Part shown: positions 43,406 through 52,454 of the stretch, piece after piece
Layout: each line of letters starts with the position of its first letter
How positions within the stretch are numbered: position 1 is the first letter of the stretch
Source: Dorea_D sp963559605
GTDB taxonomy: Bacteria > Bacillota > Clostridia > Lachnospirales > Lachnospiraceae
Direction of reading: 5' to 3'
DNA: 64,000 nucleotides
Assembly: GCA_963559605.1 (NCBI GenBank)
Contig: CAUWLL010000007.1
Location: forward strand, 20,617 to 84,616
Notes under the pieces: generated by a model
The model's database searches: none
Seen by the model: only the letters and a program-made list of their open reading frames with translations
What the model was told of the DNA's origin: nothing
Program-made: the position numbers and the translations under genes

Positions 43406-45546
43406 CACATTTCCTCCCATTTTTCTTCAATCTTAAAATCTATCGTTCTGGTCATACGATCTGCGCCTGCCACACAAACTGTTATTTTCTGTCCTAACTT
43501 GTACGTCTTTCCGGTATGTTCTCCCACCATCTCATGGCGTTCTTCCACATAATTATAATGGTCGTCGGTCATATTTACCACATGAACCAGACCTTCAATC
43601 GTATTTTCCAATTCTACATACATTCCCCAACGGGTAATGCTGGAAATCACCCCTTCAAAGCATGCGCCGATCCTTTCCTGCATATATTCTGCTTTTTTGA
43701 GCTTCACAGTCTCTCGTTCTGCTTCCTCTGCGCGTCGCTCCGTCTCGCAGGCATGCTTTGCCACTTCCAGCAGAATTTTACGATAATGCTCCTGCCTCGC
43801 GTCATTCATCCGTCCCCGCAGATTGTCTTTAATGATCCGATGGATCTGAAGATCCGGGTAACGACGAATGGGAGAGGTAAAATGGGTGTAATAATTTGCC
43901 GCCAGTCCGAAATGCCCGGTATTCTCTGGCGTGTATTTTGCCTGCCTCATAGAACGCAGCGCAAGACGGCTGATCAATGCCTCCTCCGGCGTTCCCTCTA
44001 CTTTTCCCAAAAGCTTCTGAACTTCTTTCGGACGGATCTCATTTGCCCCAATGTGCATGGAGTATCCGAAATTATTGATAAATGTGGCAAGTGCATGGAT
44101 CTTTTCCTCATCCGGAGTTTCATGGGTACGGTATACAAAAGGAAGCTCCTGCCAGAAATAGTCCTCTGCCACAGTCTCATTGGCAAGAAGCATAAAATCC
44201 TCGATGATCTTTGTCGCCACATTTCTGTCATAAGGCTTTATTTCCATAGGTTTCCCTTTTTCGTCCAGAACCATCTTCGTCTCCGGAAAATCAAAATCAA
44301 TAGAACCTCTCTTTTTCCTTCGCTCCCTCAGTATACCGGACAATTCCTGCATCCGTTCAAACATCGGCACAAGTGTTTCGTATTTTTTACATGCTTCCTC
44401 ATCGTGATCTTCCAAAATTTTCTTTACACTTGTATAACTCATTCTCTCCGACACACAGATCACTGTCTCTGCGATTTCATGATCAACGACAACCCCTTTC
44501 GGATCCACTGTCATAATACAGCTTAATGCAAGACGGTCTTCCCCTGCATTCAAAGAACAGATTCCGTTAGACAGCGTATGCGGAAGCATAGGGATCACAC
44601 GATCTGCCAGATATACGCTGGTCCCCCTGCTAAGAGCCTCCCGGTCAAGCGCGCTGTTCTCCTGCACATAGTTCGTCACGTCGGCAATATGCACCCCCAG
44701 AACATAATTTTCTCCGTCACGCACAAGAGACACTGCATCGTCCAGATCCTTGGCATCCTCTCCGTCTATGGTCACCATCTCCCAGTCCCGGAGATCCTTT
44801 CTTCCTGCCATGTCTGCGCTGCTTACAGGCTTCGCCACACGCTCTGCCTGTTTCCATATTTTCTCCGAAAATTCCACCGGAATCTCGTACGCTTTTACAA
44901 TAGACATAATATCTGTCCCCGGGTCATTCACATGCCCGATAATTTCCTCAATAACACCTTCCGGCTTATGTCTGTCATCCCCGTAGGAGGTCAGCTTCAC
45001 AACCACTTTATGACCATCTACCGCCCCTTTTGATTTTTCAACAGGGATAAATATATCTTTTAAAATTTTCTGATCATCCGGGATCACAAAGCCGTAATTT
45101 TTTCCGGGCTTTCTCTCATATAATCCTACGACCGTTTTCATGCCACGCTCCGTTACACGAGTAATCTTCCCCTCCCGGCTTCTTTCCCCGGACTCTTTCG
45201 TAATTACAAATTCAACGGCATCTCCGTCAAATGCGCCGTTTGTATTCTCTTCTGCAATAAATACATCGGAGCTTCCGTCCTCCAAAATGACAAATCCGAA
45301 TCCTCGGGCATTGGCGCGGTAAACCCCTGTCAGCCGTTTCGCCTCACCTTTACAGTATTTTCCCCGCTTGGACAGATAGATCTTCCCCTCCGTCTCCAAG
45401 GCTTCTAATGTCTGTCGAAGCTCCTGCCTTCTTTCTTTCGGAACTTGCAAAAGCATTGCAAGTTCTTTAAACTTCATAGGCGTATATAAACTGTCGCACA
45501 TCAGGTCATATACGACCTTTTTTCGTTTTTCAAATGTCTTGTCCAC
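43405..45546 (-). CDS. rnr: Ribonuclease R
   Basis: A 3'-to-5' exoribonuclease acting on structured RNA and, with SmpB/tmRNA, on nonstop mRNAs. The 713-aa product has an N-terminal winged-helix domain, cold-shock domains, the RNB catalytic domain with DGEDAKDLDDAVSL (acidic metal ligands, near 263-276) and a C-terminal S1 domain. The start is GTG at 45546 with AGGAGG upstream. It runs directly into smpB, the usual Firmicutes order secG-rnr-smpB. Confidence 0.95.
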   Translation of the reverse strand: MDKTFEKRKKVVYDLMCDSLYTPMKFKELAMLLQVPKERRQELRQTLEALETEGKIYLSKRGKYCKGEAKRLTGVYRANARGFGFVILEDGSSDVFIAEENTNGAFDGDAVEFVITKESGERSREGKITRVTERGMKTVVGLYERKPGKNYGFVIPDDQKILKDIFIPVEKSKGAVDGHKVVVKLTSYGDDRHKPEGVIEEIIGHVNDPGTDIMSIVKAYEIPVEFSEKIWKQAERVAKPVSSADMAGRKDLRDWEMVTIDGEDAKDLDDAVSLVRDGENYVLGVHIADVTNYVQENSALDREALSRGTSVYLADRVIPMLPHTLSNGICSLNAGEDRLALSCIMTVDPKGVVVDHEIAETVICVSERMSYTSVKKILEDHDEEACKKYETLVPMFERMQELSGILRERRKKRGSIDFDFPETKMVLDEKGKPMEIKPYDRNVATKIIEDFMLLANETVAEDYFWQELPFVYRTHETPDEEKIHALATFINNFGYSMHIGANEIRPKEVQKLLGKVEGTPEEALISRLALRSMRQAKYTPENTGHFGLAANYYTHFTSPIRRYPDLQIHRIIKDNLRGRMNDARQEHYRKILLEVAKHACETERRAEEAERETVKLKKAEYMQERIGACFEGVISSITRWGMYVELENTIEGLVHVVNMTDDHYNYVEERHEMVGEHTGKTYKLGQKITVCVAGADRMTRTIDFKIEEKWEEM

Positions 45547-45591
45547 TTTTACAAGCCCTCCTGTTTCATCATTTTCCGTACAATGCTAAAA

Positions 45592-45613
45592 GACACTCCC
45601 ATACAGGAGTGTC
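45592..45613 (-). terminator. Hairpin between secG and rnr
   Basis: Stem GACACTCC / GGAGTGTC with a 6-base loop, followed on the minus strand by TTTTAG. It is a weak terminator or attenuator between secG and rnr, since the T-run is short. Confidence 0.55.
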
Positions 45614-45638
45614 CCACCGTTCTCTTAAAACTATTCTC

Positions 45639-45881
45639 TTAAGCAAATACTTTTAAATTCAACACTGCTGCCAGTACAATAAACAGAACCGCCAGAAACT
45701 TTGTAGACTTTACAAGCGCGCCTTCCATAGAACGTCCTTTGTTCTGTCCCCAGTAAGAATCTGCCATACCGCCAATCGTTCCAAGCCCTGCCGACTTACC
45801 TTCCTGTAGTAATACGATAGCAGATAATGCGATACAATCTATTGCAAATATAATCATTAAAACTGTTTTTAAAATCTCCAC
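45639..45881 (-). CDS. secG: Protein translocase subunit SecG
   Basis: Small partner of SecYE in protein export. The 80-aa product has two membrane segments (about 5-24 and 58-78) separated by the conserved LLQEGKSAGLG and GGMADSYWGQNKGRS loop. The start is GTG at 45881; AGGAGG lies 8 bases upstream. It precedes rnr-smpB as in many Firmicutes. Confidence 0.94.
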   Translation of the reverse strand: MEILKTVLMIIFAIDCIALSAIVLLQEGKSAGLGTIGGMADSYWGQNKGRSMEGALVKSTKFLAVLFIVLAAVLNLKVFA

Positions 45882-45980
45882 TTTCTACACCTCCTGCGGA
45901 TAAACCACTGTTATTCTAACACAAGGCAGTCCATATGACAAGTGGAAAATCACAGAATCCAAAATTCAGAGAACAAAATT

Positions 45981-47294
45981 TCATATATTCGTAGATGATA
46001 CAAACGGATTTTCGTATTCCGCCACTTTTCCCAGTCGTTCCTCGATCCTCAGAAGTCGGTTGTATTTCTCCACTCTCTCGGAACGGCAAGGCGCTCCGGT
46101 TTTAATCTGTCCTGCATTAAAAGCCACCGCAATGTCCGCAATCACGGAATCTGCCGTCTCGCCGGAACGGTGCGAGATAATCGTTTTATACCCTGCATTT
46201 TTTGCCATTTCTATAGCGTCAAAGGCTTCTGTCAGTGTTCCTATCTGATTGACCTTCACCAAAACAGCATTTGCCACTTTTTTCTTGATCCCTTTTTGTA
46301 ACCGTTTCGTATTTGTCACAAATAAATCGTCTCCCACAAGCTGAACCGATAATCCAAGCCGTGTGGTAAGCAGTTCCCAGCCGTCCCAGTCTTCTTCGTC
46401 CAAAGGGTCTTCAATGGACACGATCGGAAATTCCTCCATTAATTCCTGATAATAATCAATCAGTTCTTCTGCGGAACGGACAACGGCCTCTCCTTTCATC
46501 TTCCCTTCACCTTCGAACACATATTTTTTAAAGTTGCTATCGTATAACTCCGTCGCTGCTACATCCAGTGCAAGACAAATATCTCTTCCCGGCTGATAGC
46601 CCGCTTTCTCCACCGCATCTACGATCAATTGAAGGGCAGCTTTGGCATTCGGAAGATTCGGTGCGAAACCTCCTTCATCACCAACAGCAGTGCTGAAGCC
46701 CTCTTCTTTTAACAGGTTTTTCAGAACATGGTATATCTCCGCACACATACGCAGCCCTTCTTTGAAGCTCTCTGCCCCCGTTGGCATGATCATAAATTCC
46801 TGAATATCAATGGTATTATCTGCATGTTTTCCACCGTTCATAATATTCATCATAGGAACCGGCATTTTCTTTGCGTTCACCCCTCCGAGATATGCATATA
46901 AGGGCATGCCGAGAGCCTTTGCCGCCGCTCTTGCCGCCGCCATAGATACGCCCAGAAGTGCATTTGCCCCCATGTTGGATTTATCCTTTGTACCGTCAAT
47001 TTCCAATAAAATCTCATCTAAAGTCACCTGGTCAAATATATTTAATCCGATGATGACCGGAGCAATTCTGGCATTTACATTATCTACCGCCAGTTCTACA
47101 CCATTTCCATGGTATCTTTCTTCCTGGTCCCGAAGCTCCAACGCCTCGAACCTGCCGGTAGAAGCGCCGGACGGCACACTTGCCTTGCCGCAATACTCGT
47201 CTCCTGCCAGTACTTCTACCTCTATCGTCGGATTCCCTCTGGAATCAAGAATTTCTCTTGCGTATACATCTGTAATCGGTAAATATTTATACAT
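45981..47294 (-). CDS. eno: Enolase
   Basis: Converts 2-phosphoglycerate to phosphoenolpyruvate in glycolysis. The 437-aa product has the ARE-LDSRGNPTIEVEV start, SGASTG loop, MMNIMNGGKHADN, GDEGGFAP, the SIEDPLDEEDWDG and QLVGDDLFVTN metal ligands, and the SHRSGET catalytic region. AAAGGGGA precedes the ATG. It stands alone, divergent from the cytidylate-kinase-like gene. Position in a single-gene transcript fits constitutive expression. Confidence 0.97.
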   Translation of the reverse strand: MYKYLPITDVYAREILDSRGNPTIEVEVLAGDEYCGKASVPSGASTGRFEALELRDQEERYHGNGVELAVDNVNARIAPVIIGLNIFDQVTLDEILLEIDGTKDKSNMGANALLGVSMAAARAAAKALGMPLYAYLGGVNAKKMPVPMMNIMNGGKHADNTIDIQEFMIMPTGAESFKEGLRMCAEIYHVLKNLLKEEGFSTAVGDEGGFAPNLPNAKAALQLIVDAVEKAGYQPGRDICLALDVAATELYDSNFKKYVFEGEGKMKGEAVVRSAEELIDYYQELMEEFPIVSIEDPLDEEDWDGWELLTTRLGLSVQLVGDDLFVTNTKRLQKGIKKKVANAVLVKVNQIGTLTEAFDAIEMAKNAGYKTIISHRSGETADSVIADIAVAFNAGQIKTGAPCRSERVEKYNRLLRIEERLGKVAEYENPFVSSTNI

Positions 47295-47447
47295 AAGTTC
47301 CCCTTTCGCGTTTACTTCCAGCCACTTCCTTTTTTTCTGACTTTATCCTATAGTGTGTTCTATTTTTCCCATTCCGATACCAAAATAAATAATAATAAAA
47401 TTTATTACTTGTTTTTCGTAATTATTTCACTCTTTTTACCAAATTGT

Positions 47448-47455
47448 GCTATAAT
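47448..47455 (+). promoter_or_regulatory. Extended -10 promoter of the cytidylate-kinase-like gene
   Basis: TG-C-TATAAT, an extended -10 with no good -35. It lies about 43 bases before the ATG at 47498, in the divergent region with eno. Confidence 0.55.
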
Positions 47456-47497
47456 CATATTATAAAATTAAGCGTCAGGACAGAAGGAGGAAGGATT

Positions 47498-48100
47498 ATG
47501 AGTGGACATATCATTACTATTAACCGTCTGTATGGAAGCAACGGACGACGGATCGGAAAGGCGCTTGCTGAAAGACTTGGCATCCGTTTCTATGACAGCG
47601 AACTTTTAAAACTTGCCGGTGAACGCAAGGGAATCCCTTACGAAGAGCTTGTAAAGGTGGATGAAAAAAGGGCAAACCTGTGGAGATACCCCGTAGAAGA
47701 TGAATATCAGATGTCTCCTCAGTATCGTACCGAACCTCTCAATGATGTATTATTCGAAGCAGAGAAGGAAATTATCCTGGAACTTGCCGAAAAAGAAGAC
47801 TGTATCATCGTGGGGCGATGCGCCAATGCTATTTTGAAAGATTATCAAAGCTGCCGCAGCGTATTTGTATATGCGCCTGTAGAAACTCGTATTGCCACCA
47901 TTATGCAAAGAGCTTCCACCGATGAGAAAAACGCGAAATCTCTTGTTCGCCGCATGGATAAACAGCGTAAATGCTATTATGAATACTATACGGATGAGAA
48001 ATGGACGGATATGAATCAATACACACTCTGTGTGGACAGTAGCCGTATCCCGGAAAAAGAGCTGCTCACACTTCTTGAAAATTTATACAAAGGAATTTAA
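47498..48100 (+). CDS. Cytidylate-kinase-like family protein
   Basis: A 200-aa P-loop protein related to cytidylate kinase but distinct from Cmk. The N-terminus IITINRLYGSNGRRIGKALAE carries a modified P-loop with Ser-Asn-Gly-Arg-Arg in place of the standard Gly-Lys-Gly form. IIVGRCANAIL and VFVYAPVETRI are conserved in the family, as is a lid-like basic KNAKSLVRRMDKQRKCYY segment. The substrate is not established for this family, so nucleotide kinase activity is an inference. ATG at 47498 follows AGGAGG. One of the few plus-strand genes here; it ends in a bidirectional terminator. Confidence 0.8.
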   Translation: MSGHIITINRLYGSNGRRIGKALAERLGIRFYDSELLKLAGERKGIPYEELVKVDEKRANLWRYPVEDEYQMSPQYRTEPLNDVLFEAEKEIILELAEKEDCIIVGRCANAILKDYQSCRSVFVYAPVETRIATIMQRASTDEKNAKSLVRRMDKQRKCYYEYYTDEKWTDMNQYTLCVDSSRIPEKELLTLLENLYKGI

Positions 48101-48114
48101 TATCTGTCTATAGA

Positions 48115-48159
48115 CGAAAAGAGAGATGTGCTTCTTTTTGAAGTACGTCTCTCTTTTCG
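48115..48159. terminator. Bidirectional terminator between the cytidylate-kinase-like gene and glmM
   Basis: A 12-bp perfect stem (CGAAAAGAGAGA / TCTCTCTTTTCG) and a 21-base loop that can pair further. It sits between two converging genes. Confidence 0.75.
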
Positions 48160-48193
48160 CCAAAAAATATCCATCCTTCTATGAACTTCTGTA

Positions 48194-49540
48194 TTAAGAT
48201 ACAACCAAGCCTTCTGATTTGATCACGTCGATCACCTGATTTACATATTGCGCGCAGAGTTCATCTGTAGCAGCCTCGACCATCACTCGGATCACCGGCT
48301 CTGTACCGCTTTCTCTTACAAGAATACGCCCGTCATCTCCAAGGGCTTCTGTCACTGCGTCAATTGCTTTGAGCACTTCCGCATTCTCTCTTGCTGTCTG
48401 TTTATTTGCCACACGGACATTTTTTAAAAGCTGCGGATAAATCTTTACTTCTTCTGTCAGTTTTCCAAGTGTCTGCTTCTTTTCCATGATCACTTCCATC
48501 AACATCAGAGAGGTTAAGATACCGTCCCCGGTTGTTGCATGTTTGCTGAAAATAATATGACCGGACTGTTCGCCTCCGAGGGAGAAGTTATTGCGCACCA
48601 TATTTTCGTATACATACTTATCTCCTACGGCAGTCTTTTCATACTTCAGCCCCGCTTTATCACAAGCTTTGTAAAGCCCTAAGTTTGACATGATCGTTGT
48701 CACGATCGTATCTCCGTTCAAACGTCCCTGTTCTTTCAAATATTTTCCGCACACATAAAGGATCAGATCGCCATCCACTACATTTCCGTTTTCGTCTACC
48801 GCAATACACCTGTCTGCGTCTCCGTCATAAGCAAAGCCCACGTCCAGACCTTTCTCTTTTACAAACGCCTGCAGCACTTCAATATGTGTAGAACCACAAT
48901 TGGTGTTAATATTAGTTCCGTCCGGTTCGTTATTGATCACATAAGTCTTAGCGCCCAGCGCGTCATAAACACTTTTGGCAATGGCAAATGCACTTCCGTT
49001 CGAGCAGTCCAGACCAATCTTCATATCTTTAAAGGAACGAGTCGCAAGAGAAATCAGATGCCCAATATAACGATTTCTTCCGGCAGCATAATCTACGGTG
49101 CGACCAATCGCCTCTTTTTTTGCCAGGGGTAATTCGTCAACCTTCCCGTCAATATATGCTTCTATTTTTTCCTCAACTTCAGCTTCTATCTTATGTCCTT
49201 TTCCGTTGATAACTTTGATACCGTTATCATAATACGGATTGTGACTTGCTGAAATCATAATACCACAATCAAAATCTTCCGTCCTCGTCACATAAGACAC
49301 ACTTGGTGTGGTCGTAACATGAAGAAGGTAAGCATCCGCACCGGATGCGGTAAGTCCTGCCGCCAATGCATACTCAAACATGTAACTGCTTCGTCTCGTA
49401 TCTTTTCCGATGACCACGCGGGCTTTGTGCTCCTGCCCGAAATACCAGCCTAAGTATCTTCCCACCTTAAAAGCATGCTCCACTGTTAATACTTCATTCG
49501 CTTCTCCTCGGAATCCGTCTGTTCCAAAATATTTTCCCAT
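48194..49540 (-). CDS. glmM: Phosphoglucosamine mutase
   Basis: Converts glucosamine-6-phosphate to glucosamine-1-phosphate for UDP-GlcNAc and peptidoglycan. The 448-aa product begins MGKYFGTDGFRGEAN and has the phosphoserine loop ISASHNPYYDNGIK (near 100), the metal-binding DGDADR, GEQSGH and the C-terminal RESGTEPVIRVMVEA. AAGGAGA precedes the ATG. The 90 bases upstream separate it from the repeat element at 49632. Confidence 0.96.
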   Translation of the reverse strand: MGKYFGTDGFRGEANEVLTVEHAFKVGRYLGWYFGQEHKARVVIGKDTRRSSYMFEYALAAGLTASGADAYLLHVTTTPSVSYVTRTEDFDCGIMISASHNPYYDNGIKVINGKGHKIEAEVEEKIEAYIDGKVDELPLAKKEAIGRTVDYAAGRNRYIGHLISLATRSFKDMKIGLDCSNGSAFAIAKSVYDALGAKTYVINNEPDGTNINTNCGSTHIEVLQAFVKEKGLDVGFAYDGDADRCIAVDENGNVVDGDLILYVCGKYLKEQGRLNGDTIVTTIMSNLGLYKACDKAGLKYEKTAVGDKYVYENMVRNNFSLGGEQSGHIIFSKHATTGDGILTSLMLMEVIMEKKQTLGKLTEEVKIYPQLLKNVRVANKQTARENAEVLKAIDAVTEALGDDGRILVRESGTEPVIRVMVEAATDELCAQYVNQVIDVIKSEGLVVS

Positions 49541-49631
49541 AGTTGATTCTCCTTCGCGTCATTTGGCTTATTTACCGTTTTTTTTGCACAATCGGTTTTT
49601 ACATCTTTGTTATTATATAGTTTTTTACAAA

Positions 49632-49719
49632 AAAATGCAACTGAGGACGTAGTATTTTTTAATTTTACTACGTCCTCAGTTGCATTTTGGGGTGTACCCA
49701 AATGAAAAACAGGGTGTAC
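49632..49719 (-). repeat. Modular intergenic repeat, copy A
   Basis: On the minus strand two GGTACA units 22 bp apart are followed by a palindrome with 23-bp perfect arms (49632-49654 and 49666-49688) and an 11-base AT loop. The arms contain TGAGGACGTAGTA. The stop codon TAG of the upstream FAD-dehydrogenase gene lies inside the first unit (49720-49722). The hairpin may also terminate transcription. Copies B (51124) and C (63829) share the same design. Confidence 0.85.
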
Positions 49720-51111
49720 CTATTTGTTTAAAATACTTCTCGCAACATATAATCCGTTGGCAGATGCCTGCTGTAATCCTCGGGTAATAGAGGCCCCGTC
49801 CCCCATGGTCCGAAGTCCTTTAATGTTCGTTTCAAACTTATCATTTACGACTACTTTATTCGAATAGAATTTTACCTCCACTCCATAAAGCAGTGTTTCA
49901 TCAGAAGCAATCCCCGGTGTTACTTTATCAAGCGCCTGGATCATCTCGTCAATTGCCACCATAATCCGATGCGGGAATACTAAAGATAAATCCCCGGGAA
50001 CAGCGTCTTTTAAGGTCGGCGTAATGTTATTTCTCAGCAAACGCTCTTCCGTCGTACGTCTTCCTCTGCGAAAATCGCCGTACCTCTGCAACAGGATCTT
50101 GCCGTCACAAAGCATGTTTCCAAGCTGGGCAATGTGTTTACCATACTCAATCGGTGACTTAAACGGCTCAGTAAAGTTCTTGGATACTAAAAGGGCAAAG
50201 TTCGTATTCTTCGTTTTCATATCCTGGGATTTGTAAGCGTGTCCATTTACCACAGCGAGCCCTTCGTCATAATATTCTGTCGCAACCTCTCCGGACGGGT
50301 TGGTACAAAATACTCTTACCTTGTCGTCAAAGGTCGGCGTATAATAAACGAGCTTCGCCTCATATAACTTCTCATTAAGCTCTTTCATAATCTCATCTCG
50401 GACTTCTACACGGACACCTACATCTACTGTACCATTCTTCGTCTCAATATTATGCTCTTTACAAATATGAGAAAACCACTCCGAACCTTCACGCCCGATT
50501 CCTGCCACTATTTCCGGCGCATAGTATTCCTCGCCTTTGTCTGTAACAACACCTTTTGCCACTCCATCTTCCACGATAATATTTTTCACCATGGTCATAA
50601 ACTGAATCTCTACACCACTGGCAATCAGGTGCTCCTGAAGTCTGGTATAGATCTTATACCCTTCTTCTGTTCCCAGATGACGGATTGGACATTCGATCAA
50701 TTTTAGGTTGGCACGGATTGCTTTGGAGCGAATCCGTTCAATCGCCTCATAATCATCCACTCCGTAAACCTTCTCATCCGCACCAAATTTCAGATAAATA
50801 CTGTCCGCTTCGTTGATAAGCTCTATAGTTTTATCATAGCCCAGAATCTCCGGAAGCGTTCCGCCAACATCCGGTGATAGAGATAATTTTCCATCCGAAA
50901 ATGCTCCCGCTCCGGCAAACCCTGTAGTAATAGAGCAAGGCTGACAGCCTACACATACTTTTGTCTTTCTCTTCGGACATTGTCTCTGTTCAATAGAACG
51001 TCCCTTTTCAATCATAAGCACCTTCATATCCGGTTTCTGCCTGATCAACTCATAGGCGCAGAAAATACCGGATGGTCCGGCGCCGATAATAATCACATCA
51101 TATTGCTTCAT
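49720..51111 (-). CDS. NAD(P)/FAD-dependent dehydrogenase (COG2509-like)
   Basis: A cytoplasmic flavoprotein of 463 aa. It has an N-terminal dinucleotide-binding motif (DVIIIGAGPSGIFCAYEL, about 4-21), a Cys-rich QCPKRKTKVCVGCQPCSITTG region (about 45-65), GAGAFSDGKLS and a C-terminal MGDGASITRGLQQASANGLYVA FAD motif. The substrate is unknown for this family. ATG at 51111 follows AAAGGAAA; a longer in-frame stretch upstream reads through the repeat palindrome and is not used. The stop falls in repeat copy A. Confidence 0.85.
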   Translation of the reverse strand: MKQYDVIIIGAGPSGIFCAYELIRQKPDMKVLMIEKGRSIEQRQCPKRKTKVCVGCQPCSITTGFAGAGAFSDGKLSLSPDVGGTLPEILGYDKTIELINEADSIYLKFGADEKVYGVDDYEAIERIRSKAIRANLKLIECPIRHLGTEEGYKIYTRLQEHLIASGVEIQFMTMVKNIIVEDGVAKGVVTDKGEEYYAPEIVAGIGREGSEWFSHICKEHNIETKNGTVDVGVRVEVRDEIMKELNEKLYEAKLVYYTPTFDDKVRVFCTNPSGEVATEYYDEGLAVVNGHAYKSQDMKTKNTNFALLVSKNFTEPFKSPIEYGKHIAQLGNMLCDGKILLQRYGDFRRGRRTTEERLLRNNITPTLKDAVPGDLSLVFPHRIMVAIDEMIQALDKVTPGIASDETLLYGVEVKFYSNKVVVNDKFETNIKGLRTMGDGASITRGLQQASANGLYVARSILNK

Positions 51112-51123
51112 AAATTTCCTTTC

Positions 51124-51226
51124 TAGGACGTAGCCCTTTTCAAAAGGGCTACGTCCTAATTTGCATTTTGACCTGTACCTTTTTGCATTTTGACCTGTAC
51201 CCAAATGTAAAATAGGGTGTACCCGA
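51124..51226 (-). repeat. Modular intergenic repeat, copy B
   Basis: On the minus strand three GGTACA units at an exact 22-bp period are followed by a palindrome with 17-bp perfect arms (51124-51140 and 51142-51158) built on TAGGACGTAGCCC. Two of the three units read GGTACAGGTC instead of GGTACACCC. The first unit begins 3 bases after the stop of the AICAR transformylase gene. Confidence 0.88.
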
Positions 51227-52405
51227 CTAGTGATGGAACAATCTTAATCCTGTAAAGAACATCACCATACCATACTTATTACAGGTGTCGATAACATGGT
51301 CATCTCTCACAGAACCGCCCGGCTGTGCAATATATTTTACCCCGCTTTTATGTGCGCGCTCAATATTATCGCCAAACGGAAAGAAAGCATCAGAGCCAAG
51401 GCTTACGTCTGTCAATTTGTCAAGCCACTCTCTTTTTGCTTCTCTTGTAAATACTTCCGGTTTTTCTTTGAAAATCTTCTCCCACGCGCCGTCTGCAAGC
51501 ACATCCATATAATCCTCACCAATATAAAGGTCAATGGCGTTATCTCTGTCAGCGCGGCGAATATTATCTACAAACGGAAGACTCATCACCTGTGGAGACT
51601 GTCTCAACCACCAATTATCTGCTTTAGAACCGGCAAGGCGTGTGCAGTGGATCCTGGACTGCTGCCCTGCGCCGATACCGATCGCCTGCCCGTCTTTCAC
51701 GAAGCAAACAGAGTTAGACTGTGTGTATTTTAACGTGATCATGGAAATGGCAAGGTCAATCTTTGCCTGTTCCGTCAGTTCTTTATTCTCTGTCACAATA
51801 TTGGTGAAAAATTCATCGTCGATCACCAATTCATTTCTTCCCTGCTCAAAAGTAATCCCGAATACTTCTTTTCGTTCCAACTGTCTCGGTACATAATCCG
51901 GGTTAATCTGAATCACATTATAATTGCCGTTTTTCTTTGCTTTTAAAATCTCCAGCGCCTCCGGCTCGTATCCCGGTGCAATAACACCGTCGGAAACCTC
52001 TCTCTTGATCAGTTTTGCCGTGTCTACGTCGCACACATCGGACAAAGAGATAAAATCTCCAAAGGAGGACATTCTGTCCGCTCCTCTTGCTCTGGCATAG
52101 GCACTTGCAAGGGGTGAAAGCTCTCCCAGATCATCTACCCAGTAAATCTTTGCCAATGTATCGTCAAGGTGCAGACCTACCGCCGCACCTGCCGGAGATA
52201 CATGCTTAAAGGAAGTTGCCGCCGGAAGTCCGGTAGCTTTTTTAAGCTCGCTCACTAACTGCCAGCCGTTAAATGCGTCTAAGAAGTTAATATATCCCGG
52301 TCTGCCGTTTAACACTTCAATAGGCAGCTCTTCTCCGGTCTCCATATAGATTCTGGAAGGTTTCTGATTGGGGTTACAGCCATACTTTAATTCTAATTCT
52401 TTCAT
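51227..52405 (-). CDS. AICAR transformylase (PurH C-terminal domain only)
   Basis: Formylates AICAR to FAICAR with 10-formyl-tetrahydrofolate in purine synthesis. The 392-aa product begins MKELELKYGCNPNQKP and carries TSFKHVSPAGAAVG (catalytic Lys-His), AYARARGADRMSSFGD, GIGAGQQSRIHCTRLAG, DAFFPFGDNIERA and the terminal MVMFFTGLRLFHH. The IMP cyclohydrolase half of normal bifunctional PurH is missing. That step is supplied by the PurO-type gene 49 bases upstream. AAGGAG precedes the ATG. The repeat element starts 3 bases beyond its stop. Confidence 0.92.
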   Translation of the reverse strand: MKELELKYGCNPNQKPSRIYMETGEELPIEVLNGRPGYINFLDAFNGWQLVSELKKATGLPAATSFKHVSPAGAAVGLHLDDTLAKIYWVDDLGELSPLASAYARARGADRMSSFGDFISLSDVCDVDTAKLIKREVSDGVIAPGYEPEALEILKAKKNGNYNVIQINPDYVPRQLERKEVFGITFEQGRNELVIDDEFFTNIVTENKELTEQAKIDLAISMITLKYTQSNSVCFVKDGQAIGIGAGQQSRIHCTRLAGSKADNWWLRQSPQVMSLPFVDNIRRADRDNAIDLYIGEDYMDVLADGAWEKIFKEKPEVFTREAKREWLDKLTDVSLGSDAFFPFGDNIERAHKSGVKYIAQPGGSVRDDHVIDTCNKYGMVMFFTGLRLFHH

Positions 52406-52454
52406 ATTCTCGCTCCTTCTAAATCATGTATCTTTTTAAATTATCTTCATCATC

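Noticed and set aside
45901..45980. Terminator directly after enolase
   Set aside because: Only short imperfect pairing is visible and there is no T-run.
51112..51204. A 31-residue N-terminal extension of the FAD dehydrogenase
   Set aside because: It reads through the repeat palindrome of copy B; the ATG at 51111 has the ribosome site and begins the conserved FAD motif.
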